A DNA stretch of 64,000 nucleotides from assembly GCA_963714145.1 (NCBI GenBank), contig OY970235.1, positions 2,604,001 through 2,668,000 of the forward strand, given 5' to 3'. Below the pieces are notes generated by a model that was not told where the DNA came from, did not search any database, and was given only the letters and a program-made list of their open reading frames with translations. Below, in pieces: positions 51,046-59,089 of this stretch. Origin of the DNA: JBBWZH01 sp035544115 (GTDB lineage Bacteria; Actinomycetota; Actinomycetes; Mycobacteriales; CADCTP01). How positions within the stretch are numbered: the first letter of the stretch is position 1; each line of letters starts with the position of its first letter. The translations under genes were made by a program, and so were the position numbers.

Positions 51046-52062
51046 TCAGCGGACCAGCACCGGGCTCCGGTGGCGGGCGCAGCGGGTCACCGCGGTGAAG
51101 CCCGGCTCGGCCGGCTGCACCGCGACCAGGGTGGGCCGGCGGCGGTGCAGTGCGGTCAGCGCGATGCCGCCGGGCGCGGCGCGGGCGTGGAACCGGGTCC
51201 AGTCCAGGTGGTATTCGCCGCAGGACGGCACCGCGGCGCCGAAGTAGCCCAGGTACGGGTCGTGCAGCAGGGCCGGCCGGTCCGGCGCCGGCCCGGCCGC
51301 CGCCGCGGCCGCCGTGCACCGGTGCACCGCCAGCAGCGGCAACCGGCTGTCGTCCAGCGCCTGCCGGAGCCGGCTGGCCGCCGCCGGCAACTGCTCGGGC
51401 GGGCCGACCAGCAGCGCCCGGCCGGCCCGGACCGCGAGCGCGGCGGCCGGCACCGTCAGCGCGGCGTGCCGGGCGGCGCTGGCCACCTCGGCGTCCTCGG
51501 CGAGCAGCACGGCGTACGGCGGCCCGACCGGCCCGAGCCGGCACCAGTCGACCAACGCCCGGCGCACCTCGAGCACCGGCACCCCGGGCCCCGGCACCCC
51601 GGGCCCCGGCGGGCCGAGCGCTGGTGAGCCGGGCGCTGGTGAGCCGGGCGCCGGCGGGCCGGGCGCCGGTGAGCCGGGGGCGATCGCACCGGACGGCGGC
51701 CGGGCGGGCTCCGGTAGGCCAGGGGCGAGCAGACCGGCGAGGGCGAGCGCGGTGCGCAGCGGTCCCGGCCGGCCGATCCAGAGCGACGGTTCCCGGTCCG
51801 GCCGCCAAGGTCGGGCCAACGGGCACAGCCGCTCCAGCTGATCGGCCAACTCCCCCGCCGGCACCGGGGCCGGCCGGCGGGGGCGGCCCGAGCGGCCCGG
51901 GTCAGGGCCGAACGCCCACCGCTCCCGGTAGTACGGCACCGTGGCCACCGCCCGCCGCTCGGCCCGCCGGGCGAGCGCGTCCCACCAGCCGGGCCGGAAT
52001 CCGGCATGCCAGAGCCGGGAACCGGCCTCCGCCACCGGCATCACAGCCAGCCGGCCGCCCAT
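51046..52062 (-). CDS. Hypothetical protein with Ala/Gly/Pro repeat insert
   Basis: This 338-residue protein reads LWHAGFRPGWWDALARRAERRAVATVPYYRERWAFGPDPG near the start, recalling the N terminus of phenylacetate-CoA-ligase-like adenylating enzymes. No AMP-binding motif was found. A tract of APGSPAPGPP-type repeats (about residues 125-160) interrupts it. The C-terminal half contains VLEVRRALVDWCRLGPVGPPYAVLLAEDAEV and HRCTAAAAAAGPAPDRPALLHDPYLGYFGA. ATG 52062 follows GGAGGAGGGACCC. It is convergent to the zinc-ribbon gene. The function is unknown. Confidence 0.6.
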   Translation of the reverse strand: MGGRLAVMPVAEAGSRLWHAGFRPGWWDALARRAERRAVATVPYYRERWAFGPDPGRSGRPRRPAPVPAGELADQLERLCPLARPWRPDREPSLWIGRPGPLRTALALAGLLAPGLPEPARPPSGAIAPGSPAPGPPAPGSPAPGSPALGPPGPGVPGPGVPVLEVRRALVDWCRLGPVGPPYAVLLAEDAEVASAARHAALTVPAAALAVRAGRALLVGPPEQLPAAASRLRQALDDSRLPLLAVHRCTAAAAAAGPAPDRPALLHDPYLGYFGAAVPSCGEYHLDWTRFHARAAPGGIALTALHRRRPTLVAVQPAEPGFTAVTRCARHRSPVLVR

Positions 52063-52218
52063 GGGTCCCTCCTCCGGACGGCCCGGCCCGGCCGCCCGGC
52101 ACGTCCCGTGCATCCTGCACCCCCGTACCGCGGCCTCGACGCCCGCCCCGGGCCGCACCGGCGCCGGCCGCCGGGCCGCCTGAACGAGGCCGGCCGGTGG
52201 CCGGTGCGGCGGGTGGCG

Positions 52219-53103
52219 CTACGTCAGTGCGGGCAGCGGGGCGGGGAGGAAGAGGTCGGAGACCTCCTGGTCACGCTGGCTGTCGGCGGCGAGCCGGCCG
52301 ATGATGTCGGCGACCGCGACGCCGCGTACCCCGGCCAGGGTGATCGCGCCGGCGTACTTGGTGGTGATGCAGCGGTCGACCCGGGCCGCGTGCACCGCCA
52401 CGCAGTGCGCGGCCAGCGCGTCCACCGTCCCGGTCCAGCCGGCGGAGGCGGCGAAGTCGTCCAACGTGGACCCGTCGGTGACGACGATCTCGAGCGCCGC
52501 CTGGTACTGCTGCTCCGGCGGCTTGTACTGGACCACGCCCGGGTGGTCCAGGGTGATGTCCAGCGGCTCGAACAGGTGCCGGCGCAGCTTGCGGACCTGC
52601 GGCGCGGCCGCGTACGCGGGCACCAGGGTGTCGGTGACGAACCGGCGGAACTCGTCGACCGGAACGTCCGGCCGGCTGCGCAGGAAGACCAGGTGCCGCA
52701 GCAGGGTGTCGTCGCCGCGCGGGGCGGGCAGGTCGAGCGAGTCGAGGGCGGTGGCCGAGTTCGGCCCGAGGCTGGCGTAGCCGAGCATCTCGGACAGGAA
52801 GTTGATCCCGTCCTCCATCTGCACCCGGGATGCGGCCTGGAACTCGGCCAGCCCGGCCATGCTCTGGAACACCGCCTCCGGCACACCGTGGAACTCCGCT
52901 TCCGGCGCCGGCCGGTTGTCGATGCCCGGCACCGCCGGCCAGCGCGACCGTCCGAAGGAGACGGCGTGCAGCCAGATCGTGTCGATGCCGGGGAACCGGG
53001 CCGGCAGCGTCACATGCGCGTTCAGCCAGTACTCGTAGAAGTCGGCGGTGGAGATCGACTCCTTGGCCCGCAGCGGCAGCACCAGGGTCAGGGCGGGGGT
53101 CAT
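52219..53103 (-). CDS. EthD-type dimeric α/β-barrel protein
   Basis: This 294-residue protein has two ferredoxin-like halves. The first reads TLVLPLRAKESISTADFYEYWLNAHVTLPARFPGIDTIWLHAV, the classic EthD pattern (FYxYWxxxH). The second reads LRHLVFLRSRPDVPVDEFRRFVTDTLVPAYA. EthD proteins are small partner or enzyme proteins in ring- and ether-degradation pathways; their chemistry varies. It is the last gene of the ABC-transporter operon that begins at 57370 on the minus strand, 14 bp after the NTF2-like gene. Confidence 0.8.
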   Translation of the reverse strand: MTPALTLVLPLRAKESISTADFYEYWLNAHVTLPARFPGIDTIWLHAVSFGRSRWPAVPGIDNRPAPEAEFHGVPEAVFQSMAGLAEFQAASRVQMEDGINFLSEMLGYASLGPNSATALDSLDLPAPRGDDTLLRHLVFLRSRPDVPVDEFRRFVTDTLVPAYAAAPQVRKLRRHLFEPLDITLDHPGVVQYKPPEQQYQAALEIVVTDGSTLDDFAASAGWTGTVDALAAHCVAVHAARVDRCITTKYAGAITLAGVRGVAVADIIGRLAADSQRDQEVSDLFLPAPLPALT

Positions 53104-53117
53104 CGCGGGCCCCCCGG

Positions 53118-53645
53118 TCAGCTGCCGAAGACGGTGTCGGCGGCCCGCTGCCAGTCCGGGTTCGTGAAGTCGATCAGCAGCGGGTTGCCGTCACACCACT
53201 GGAAGCCGTGCTTGAGCTTGCTGATCTTCCAGCCGGACGCCTCGCGCCGGAACGAGTTCTCGTACCAGCCGTACTGGGTGTAGTGGTCGTCGCCGTGCTT
53301 GTTGGGCAGCCGGTGCCGGGCGGTGAAGTAGAAAACCCCGTCCGCCTCGTCGCCGTGCAGGTTGATGTGGAAGTTCGAGTACTGGTGGTACACGGCCAGC
53401 GGCTCCAGGCAGGCGCTGGCGAACTTGGCCCAGACGTCCGGAGTGGTGACGGCCGGCTGCCGGCCGGTGAGGTCGAAGAAGTTGACCTCGAACGGGTCGG
53501 CCAGGGTCGCCGCGTACATGTCCCAGTCGTGCAGGTCGAGGCCGCGACCGAAGCGCAGCATCACGTCGGTGATCTGCTGCCGGTCGTACAGCTCGCGGAC
53601 CATCTCGTCAGTGGACAGTGCCGGTGTGGACAGTTGGGTGGTCAT
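53118..53645 (-). CDS. NTF2/SnoaL-like protein of the catabolic operon
   Basis: This 175-residue protein has the SnoaL_4/NTF2-like cone fold, typical of hydroxylating-dioxygenase β subunits and small dehydratases or isomerases. It reads VRELYDRQQITDVMLRFGRGLDLHDWDMYAATLADPFEVNFF, later YHQYSNFHINLHGDEADGVFYFTARHRLP and YGWYENSFRREASGWKISKLKHGFQWCDGNP. The DLHDWDMYAATLAD motif carries the usual Asp/His. It sits between the binding protein and the EthD gene in one operon, so a catabolic step on the imported compound is likely. ATG 53645 follows GTGAGGGAGGACC. Confidence 0.82.
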   Translation of the reverse strand: MTTQLSTPALSTDEMVRELYDRQQITDVMLRFGRGLDLHDWDMYAATLADPFEVNFFDLTGRQPAVTTPDVWAKFASACLEPLAVYHQYSNFHINLHGDEADGVFYFTARHRLPNKHGDDHYTQYGWYENSFRREASGWKISKLKHGFQWCDGNPLLIDFTNPDWQRAADTVFGS

Positions 53646-53656
53646 CCGGTCCTCCC

Positions 53657-54757
53657 TCACCCGTTGCCGCAGCCGCGGCAGTCGGTGTACGGCTTGGTCG
53701 CGGCGGCCGGGTCGGCCAGGACCTTGTCCACCAGCGACTTGAACTGGGTCGCGCTCAGCGACGGGTCCTTGATCCTGGCGATGACGGTGTCCGCGTTCTC
53801 CTTGGTGATCAGCGTGATGCCGGTGTCGATCCAGCCCTTGGGCGGTTCGGTGCCGTTGACCAGCTTGCGCAGCAGCAGCATCGCCCCGAGGTAGCCCTCC
53901 GGCCAGCCGTTCTGCGAGGCGATCGCGACCAGATTGCCGGCCTTGATCTCCTCGATGTTCTCCACCCCGTCGCCGCTGGTGGCGCCGAGCAGGAACGTGG
54001 CGCCGGCGGTGTCCTTGCGCAGCTTGATCAGGTTCGGCACGTCCTGGTCGCACTGGCCGATGAAGCCGAGTGCGTCCGGGTGCTGCTGGACGATGCGCTG
54101 CCACTGGGTGAAGTTCTTGGACGGGTCGACGTCGGTGGGCAGGTCGCCGGTGAACTTCACCTCCGGGCGCAGCTTGGTGATCGTCTCGGCGAAGCCCCGC
54201 TGCGGGGTGACCAGCGCGGGCAGCTCCGGTACGCAGATGCCGCCGTAGATGGTGCCGCTGGCGCCGGCCGGCAGCGCCTTGTCGAACGCGTTGGCCAACT
54301 GCACGCCGAGCTCGTACTTGTCCGGGGCGACGTGGGTGGTGGCCTTGGAACCGGCCGAGTACACGTCGGCGGTGACGACCGGGACGCCGGCGCGGTCGAT
54401 CGGCACCCGCCAGATCTCGCTCGGGAACGCGCCGACAATCACCCCGTCGGCGCCGGCGGCCACCGCGTCCTGGAAGTTCTTCACCGCGGTCGGCGGGTCG
54501 ATGTTGGCTGGGCCGACCCAGTCGAACGAGGCGCCGGTGGCGGTGGCCGCGTCCTTCGCGCCGCCGGCGATGTTCTGCGCCAGCGGGGCCCGGTAGAAGC
54601 TGGCGTAGACGATCTTCTTGCCGCCGGCGTTCAGCGTGCCGTCGGCCCGGGTGCCGCCGGAGCCACCGGAGTCGGCGGAATCCGAGCCACAGCCGGCCAG
54701 CAGCGTGCCGCCGACCACTAACAGCGCCGTCACCGCGCGCGTTCGGGTGATCTTCAC
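53657..54757 (-). CDS. Ribose-type ABC transporter substrate-binding lipoprotein
   Basis: This 366-residue lipoprotein has lipobox LLAGCGS after a short hydrophobic segment. The fold is periplasmic-binding-protein type 1 (RbsB-like): KKIVYASFYRAPLAQNIAGGAKDAATATGA, AVAAGADGVIVGAFPS, VPVVTADVYSAGSKATTHVAPDKYELGVQLANAFDKAL and ALGFIGQCDQDVPNLIKLRKD. Such proteins usually bind sugars but also phenolics and polyols. The context (meta-cleavage enzymes, shared operator) suggests a ring compound. A CRGCGNG tail with two Cys closes the protein. GTG 54757 follows GGAGGACC. Confidence 0.87.
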   Translation of the reverse strand: MKITRTRAVTALLVVGGTLLAGCGSDSADSGGSGGTRADGTLNAGGKKIVYASFYRAPLAQNIAGGAKDAATATGASFDWVGPANIDPPTAVKNFQDAVAAGADGVIVGAFPSEIWRVPIDRAGVPVVTADVYSAGSKATTHVAPDKYELGVQLANAFDKALPAGASGTIYGGICVPELPALVTPQRGFAETITKLRPEVKFTGDLPTDVDPSKNFTQWQRIVQQHPDALGFIGQCDQDVPNLIKLRKDTAGATFLLGATSGDGVENIEEIKAGNLVAIASQNGWPEGYLGAMLLLRKLVNGTEPPKGWIDTGITLITKENADTVIARIKDPSLSATQFKSLVDKVLADPAAATKPYTDCRGCGNG

Positions 54758-54824
54758 GGGGTCCTCCAGGCTTCGGGACCGCCCGGCCGTCCGGAATGGA
54801 CTGTCGCGATCGGACGGAGGGGGT

Positions 54825-56363
54825 TCAGGTCGGTGGGATCCGACCGGTGTTGACGGCTTCGAGCAGGACGTGTTCGGTGGCCGCGGCCGCGGTCACGGTG
54901 CCCACCACCCGACCGGCCTGGAAGACCAGCACCCGGTCGCAGAGCAGCGCGAACTCGGCCAGTTCGGTCGAGGTGAACAGCACGGTGGCGCCGGCGCCGG
55001 CCAGGTCGCGGATGATCGCGTAGAGGTCAGCCTTGCCGCCGACGTCCACGCCGCGGGTCGGGTCGTTGAGCAGCACCAGCCGGGGTTCGACCTCCAGCCA
55101 CTTGGCCAGCACCACCTTCTGCTGGTTGCCGCCGGACAGCGTGTTGACCGGCCGGCCGACCGAGGCGGTCCGGATGCCGAGCCGCTCGACCCAGTGCCGG
55201 GCCCGCTGGTGCACGACCCGACGCCGGACCATCCGGTCCGAACCCGACGATCGGGTGAGCCGGACCTGGGCGATGTTGTCGGCCACGCTGCGGAGCATCA
55301 TCAGTCCGGCGCGGGCCCGGTCCGGCGGGACGAACGCGACGCCGGCCGCCACCGCGTCCCGGGGCCGCCGCGGGCGCCAGGGCTGGCCGAACAGCCGGGT
55401 CTGGCCGGCCGACGGCGCCGCGGTGCCGAACAGCAGATCCAGCACGGTGGCGTGGCCGGCACCGTCCAGGCCGACCAGCCCCAGCACCTCGCCCGCCCCG
55501 GCGGCCAGACTGACGCCGGCCAGCGCGCCCGGGACGACCACATCGGACAGTTCGACCGCCATCGAACCGTCGGCCGGCGCCGGCCGCCGCGCGGCCGGCT
55601 CGATCCGTGCCGTCGAGTCGCCGAGCATGGTGCGCACGACCGACGGGATGCTCATCTCGCCGGCCAGCCCGGTGTCGACCACCCGGCCGCCGCGCATGAC
55701 GGTGATCCGGTCGGCGAGCGCGAACACCTCCTCCAGCCGGTGCGAGATGTAGATGATGCCGACGCCCTGGTCACGCAGGTCGCGCACCAGCCGGAACAGC
55801 CGGGCGCTCTCCACCGCGTTCAGCGCGGAGCTGGGTTCGTCCAGGATCAGCAGCGACGCGTCGCCGAGCAGCGCCTTGCAGATCTCCACCAGCTGCCGCT
55901 CGGCCAGGCTGAGCCGACCGACCAGGGTGCCGAGCGGGACGTTCAGGCCGACCCGGGCCAGCACCGGCGCGGCGCGGTGGGCCATCGCGGCCCGGTCGAC
56001 CAGCCGGCCGCGGGTCGGCTCGCGGCCGGCGAACAGGTTGGCCAGTACGTCCAGGTCCGGGAAGAGGCTGAGCTCCTGGAAGACGATGCCGATCCCGGGG
56101 TGCCGGCCGGCCGGCCCGCCCGGCGCCGCGATCTGGGCGCCGGCCAGCCGGACCGTCCCGGCGGACGGCACCTCGACCCCGGCCACGATCTTCATCAGCG
56201 TGCTCTTGCCGGTGCCGTTCTCGCCGAGCAGCGCGTGGATCTCGCCGGCGTGCACGCGCAGCGAGGCGCCGCGCAGCGCCTGCACACCGCCGTAGTTCTT
56301 GGCCAGGTCGGCCACCTCGAGCAGCGCGGGGCCGCCCACCTCGACGCGCACCGGGGCGGTCAT
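54825..56363 (-). CDS. Ribose-type ABC transporter ATP-binding protein (two ATPase domains)
   Basis: This 512-residue protein has two nucleotide-binding halves. The first has Walker A GENGTGKSTLMK, signature LSLAERQLVEICKAL and Walker B LLILDEPSSALN. The second is the usual degenerate half, GLVGLDGAGHATVLD, with signature LSGGNQQKVVLAKWL and NDPTRGVDVGGK. It energises the permease encoded just upstream. The ATG overlaps the permease stop (56360-56363). The substrate cannot be read from it. Confidence 0.92.
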   Translation of the reverse strand: MTAPVRVEVGGPALLEVADLAKNYGGVQALRGASLRVHAGEIHALLGENGTGKSTLMKIVAGVEVPSAGTVRLAGAQIAAPGGPAGRHPGIGIVFQELSLFPDLDVLANLFAGREPTRGRLVDRAAMAHRAAPVLARVGLNVPLGTLVGRLSLAERQLVEICKALLGDASLLILDEPSSALNAVESARLFRLVRDLRDQGVGIIYISHRLEEVFALADRITVMRGGRVVDTGLAGEMSIPSVVRTMLGDSTARIEPAARRPAPADGSMAVELSDVVVPGALAGVSLAAGAGEVLGLVGLDGAGHATVLDLLFGTAAPSAGQTRLFGQPWRPRRPRDAVAAGVAFVPPDRARAGLMMLRSVADNIAQVRLTRSSGSDRMVRRRVVHQRARHWVERLGIRTASVGRPVNTLSGGNQQKVVLAKWLEVEPRLVLLNDPTRGVDVGGKADLYAIIRDLAGAGATVLFTSTELAEFALLCDRVLVFQAGRVVGTVTAAAATEHVLLEAVNTGRIPPT

Positions 56364-57370
56364 GCGCGGGCCGCGGCCCGGCGGCGGAGGAACGCGTCGA
56401 ACGCGACTGCCGTGACGATGATCGCGCCGGTGACGAAGGTACCCCAGGCGGCCGAAACGCCGAACTGGGTCAGGCCGGCGCCGATCACGCTGATGATCAG
56501 GGCGCCGAGCAGCGCACCCGGCACGCTGCCGCTGCCGCCGGCCAGGCTGGTGCCGCCGATGATGGCCGCCGCCACCACGAGCAGTTCGTAGCCGGTGCCC
56601 ACGCCCGGGTCGGCGGCGCCGAAGAAGGCCAGCGTCAGCGCGCCGGACAGGCCACACAGGCCACCGACCAGCATGGTGACCAGCAGCCGGGTGCGGCCGA
56701 TCGGGTAGCCGGTGAGCCGGGCCGCCTCCTCATTGGACCCGATGGCGCGCACCGCGAAGCCGAACGGGCTGGCCCGGAATACCACCGTGAGCACGATCGC
56801 GGCGGCCGCGAACACGATCACGATGAACGGGATCTTCCCGTAGCTGCGGCCGAGCCAGCCGTAGAAGTGGCTGTCCACCGGCTGCCCGCCGATGCTGACG
56901 CTGCCCGAGACCACCAGCCCGAACCCCCGGTACGCGGTCAGCGTGCCCAGCGTCACGATGATCACCGGCAGCCGGAACACGTTGGCCAGCACCCCGTTGA
57001 CCGCGCCGAGCGCGATGCCGAGCAGCACCGCCAGCAGGCCGCCGAGCCAGGGCTGCAGCCCGTCCTTGATGAGGGTGGCGGCCACGATCGTGGTGAGCGC
57101 GTAGTTGCTGCCGACCGACAGGTCGATCTCCCGCATCGCCAGCAGGAAGACCATGCCGAGGGAGATGATGCCGAAGAAGGCGGCCTGCTGGCCGATGTTG
57201 GCCAGCGAGCGGGCCGCCAGGAAGCGTGGGTGCGCCACCGCGACGGCGGCGCAGAGGATGACCAGCACGGCGGTCACGCCGAACTCGTGCACCTCGGCCA
57301 CCCGCCGCATCCTTACCGCAGCGGCAGTTCCCGCCATCAGCGCCCCCAAGGTCCGACCGGTCCCCGCCAT
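56360..57370 (-). CDS. Ribose-type ABC transporter permease
   Basis: This 336-residue RbsC-like permease has about nine to ten helices. Landmarks are FFGIISLGMVFLLAMREIDLSVGSNYALT, AVNGVLANVFRLPVIIVTLGTLTAYRGFGLVVSGS, AVRAIGSNEEAARLTGYPIGRTRLLV and AAAIIGGTSLAGGSGSVPGALLGALIISVIGAGLTQFGVS. It is the first gene of the operon ending with the EthD gene at 52219. The operator AAACTG-N4-CAGTTT lies 12-27 bp before ATG 57370, on top of the probable -10. Confidence 0.92.
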   Translation of the reverse strand: MAGTGRTLGALMAGTAAAVRMRRVAEVHEFGVTAVLVILCAAVAVAHPRFLAARSLANIGQQAAFFGIISLGMVFLLAMREIDLSVGSNYALTTIVAATLIKDGLQPWLGGLLAVLLGIALGAVNGVLANVFRLPVIIVTLGTLTAYRGFGLVVSGSVSIGGQPVDSHFYGWLGRSYGKIPFIVIVFAAAAIVLTVVFRASPFGFAVRAIGSNEEAARLTGYPIGRTRLLVTMLVGGLCGLSGALTLAFFGAADPGVGTGYELLVVAAAIIGGTSLAGGSGSVPGALLGALIISVIGAGLTQFGVSAAWGTFVTGAIIVTAVAFDAFLRRRAAARA

Positions 57371-57381
57371 CGCGAGTATCT

Positions 57382-57411
57382 AAACTGTATGCAGTTTTAC
57401 GCGACCGTCAA
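57382..57411 (-). promoter_or_regulatory. Operator 1 (AAACTG-TATG-CAGTTT) and promoter of ABC operon
   Basis: The palindrome AAACTGTATGCAGTTT occupies 57382-57397. On the minus strand TTGACG (plus 57406-57411), 16 bp, TACAGT (plus 57384-57389) form a promoter whose -10 lies within the palindrome, so a bound protein would block it. The same operator/promoter geometry occurs at 59060. Confidence 0.7.
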
Positions 57412-57452
57412 CCCCTCGCAACAAAGTCCTTTGTGGACGGTCTAGAACGGAC

Positions 57453-57495
57453 AAGCACCGCCCGGGTACCCGCGAGCGGTACCCGGGCGGTGCTT
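57453..57495 (-). terminator. Perfect 18-bp hairpin terminator after the FAD oxidase gene
   Basis: AAGCACCGCCCGGGTACC (57453-57470) is the exact complement of 57478-57495, with a 7-nt loop. On the minus strand it lies 45 bp after the oxidase stop (57540) and ahead of the ABC operon promoter, isolating the two units. A 10-bp direct repeat GGCGGTGCTT follows. Confidence 0.85.
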
Positions 57496-57539
57496 GGCGG
57501 TGCTTGGCGGTGCGGCGCTACTGGTCTACGGCTACTGGT

Positions 57540-58982
57540 CTACGGCTGCGGGGTGATGTTGTAGTTGACCCGGAACAGGTTCGCCGGGTCGTACTGCGCC
57601 TTGATCCGGCCGAGCCGGGCGTACTTCTGCGAGCCGTACGCCTCCACCACCCGGTCCAGCTCGTCGAAGTTGAGCATGTTGACGTAGACGCCGGTGCCGG
57701 TCCACGGCTTGAGCGCGGCCACGCAGTCGCGGGTCAGCCGCATGTAGTCGGCGTCGTTGGCCGGGTCGTCCCAGCGCATCGCGAAGTTGAGCCAGAGCAG
57801 GTACTCCCGGTTGGAGAAGGCGGTCGCGTCCTCGGCCACGTCGGTGATCGCCCCGCCCAGGCCGATGATCTCGACCTCACCGGTCATCGGCATCCGCTTC
57901 CAGAAGTCGACCAGGATGTCGATCGCATCGTCGGCCAGCTCGGCGACGTGTGCCTCTTTGGTGTAGTAGCGGTGCCCGTCGGCGAACTCCTCGTCGATCA
58001 GCCGCTGTACCCCGGCGCCAAACGGCAGCACGGTGGACGCGGCCACCGCCGGCGTGCCGATCGAGCCCAGCCGGTCGATCAGCTCGGCCCCGTCGGCCGC
58101 GTCGGCGTCGTCCAGCCACATCGCGATCAGCATCAGCATCGGCTTGCCGACCAGCTCCGGCGGAACGAACGGCAACGGCGGCATCTCCGGCTTCAGCGCC
58201 GCGTGCCAGCCGACCGTGCGCGGCAGCGTCGGCACCAGCGCGGCGTACTCGCGCAGCGCCTGCGCGGCGTCGTCGGGGTGGTAGAGCGAGACGCCGATGC
58301 GCATCAGCGGGCCGAAGTCGTAGGCCTGGAAGGTGAAGCGGGTGACCACGCCGAAGTTGCCGCCGCCGCCCTGCAGCGCCCAGAACAGGTCCGGGTGCTC
58401 GGTCCGGGAGGCCTCGACCACCTCGCCGCTGGCCAGCACCACCTGCAGCGACACGAACTGGTCGCAGGTCAGCCCGTGCTTGCGGGAGAACCAGCCGATG
58501 CCGCCGCCGAGCGACAGCCCTGAGACGCCGGTCCCGGACATGATGCCGGCCGGGACGATCAGCGCGTGCGGCGCGGTGGCCGCGTCCACGTCGCCGAGCA
58601 GGCAGCCACCGTCCACATGCACCAGCTTCTGGTCGGTGTCCACGGTGACCCCCCGCATGCCGCCGAGGTCGATGGTCAGGCCGCCGTCGGACAGCGCGCG
58701 GCCGGACACCGAGTGGCCGCCGCAGCGCACCGACGGGCCCAGGCCGTGGGTGCGGGCCACGTCGACCGCGGCCACCACGTCCGCGGTGCTGGTGCAGCGC
58801 AGGATCAGCCCGGGGCGCCGGTCGATCATCGCGTTCCAGACCGCCCGGCGGGCCGGGTAGTCCGGGTGCTCCGGGCCGATGATGTCGCCGGTGAACCGGC
58901 CGGCGAGGTCGTCGGCGATGCGTTGCCGCAGCGCCTCGTCGACCTCGCCGGGAGCGGTTACGGGTGCGGGAGTCGTTGACAT
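57540..58982 (-). CDS. Berberine-bridge-type FAD-dependent oxidase
   Basis: This 480-residue FAD_binding_4/BBE flavoprotein has the FAD His ligand in PSVRCGGHSVSGRALSDGGLTIDLGGM. At the position where bicovalent members carry Cys (GxCxxVGVxG), it reads GIMSGTGVSGLSLGGGIGW, so only one covalent bond is expected. The C-terminal BBE element is YGSQKYARLGRIKAQYDPANLFRVNYNI. Such oxidases oxidise alcohols, sugars, phenols or aromatic ring systems and make H2O2. No signal peptide is present. It has its own promoter and operator (59060-59075), between this gene and the aldolase gene. Confidence 0.9.
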   Translation of the reverse strand: MSTTPAPVTAPGEVDEALRQRIADDLAGRFTGDIIGPEHPDYPARRAVWNAMIDRRPGLILRCTSTADVVAAVDVARTHGLGPSVRCGGHSVSGRALSDGGLTIDLGGMRGVTVDTDQKLVHVDGGCLLGDVDAATAPHALIVPAGIMSGTGVSGLSLGGGIGWFSRKHGLTCDQFVSLQVVLASGEVVEASRTEHPDLFWALQGGGGNFGVVTRFTFQAYDFGPLMRIGVSLYHPDDAAQALREYAALVPTLPRTVGWHAALKPEMPPLPFVPPELVGKPMLMLIAMWLDDADAADGAELIDRLGSIGTPAVAASTVLPFGAGVQRLIDEEFADGHRYYTKEAHVAELADDAIDILVDFWKRMPMTGEVEIIGLGGAITDVAEDATAFSNREYLLWLNFAMRWDDPANDADYMRLTRDCVAALKPWTGTGVYVNMLNFDELDRVVEAYGSQKYARLGRIKAQYDPANLFRVNYNITPQP

Positions 58983-59059
58983 TTCGGGTCCCTCCGGTCC
59001 GCGGCAGGGGCTCGTTCCCCTGTGGACGGTCGGTCGACGGCGAGTTGCCGGCCCTCCGG

Positions 59060-59089
59060 AAAGTGTATGCAGTTCGTGAGTGGGGTCAA
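59060..59089 (-). promoter_or_regulatory. Operator 2 and promoter of the FAD oxidase gene
   Basis: AAAGTG-TATG-CAGTTC (59060-59075) matches operator 1 in 14 of 16 positions. On the minus strand TTGACC (plus 59084-59089, overlapping the aldolase stop), 16 bp, TACACT (plus 59062-59067) give the same promoter geometry as at 57382. Confidence 0.65.
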
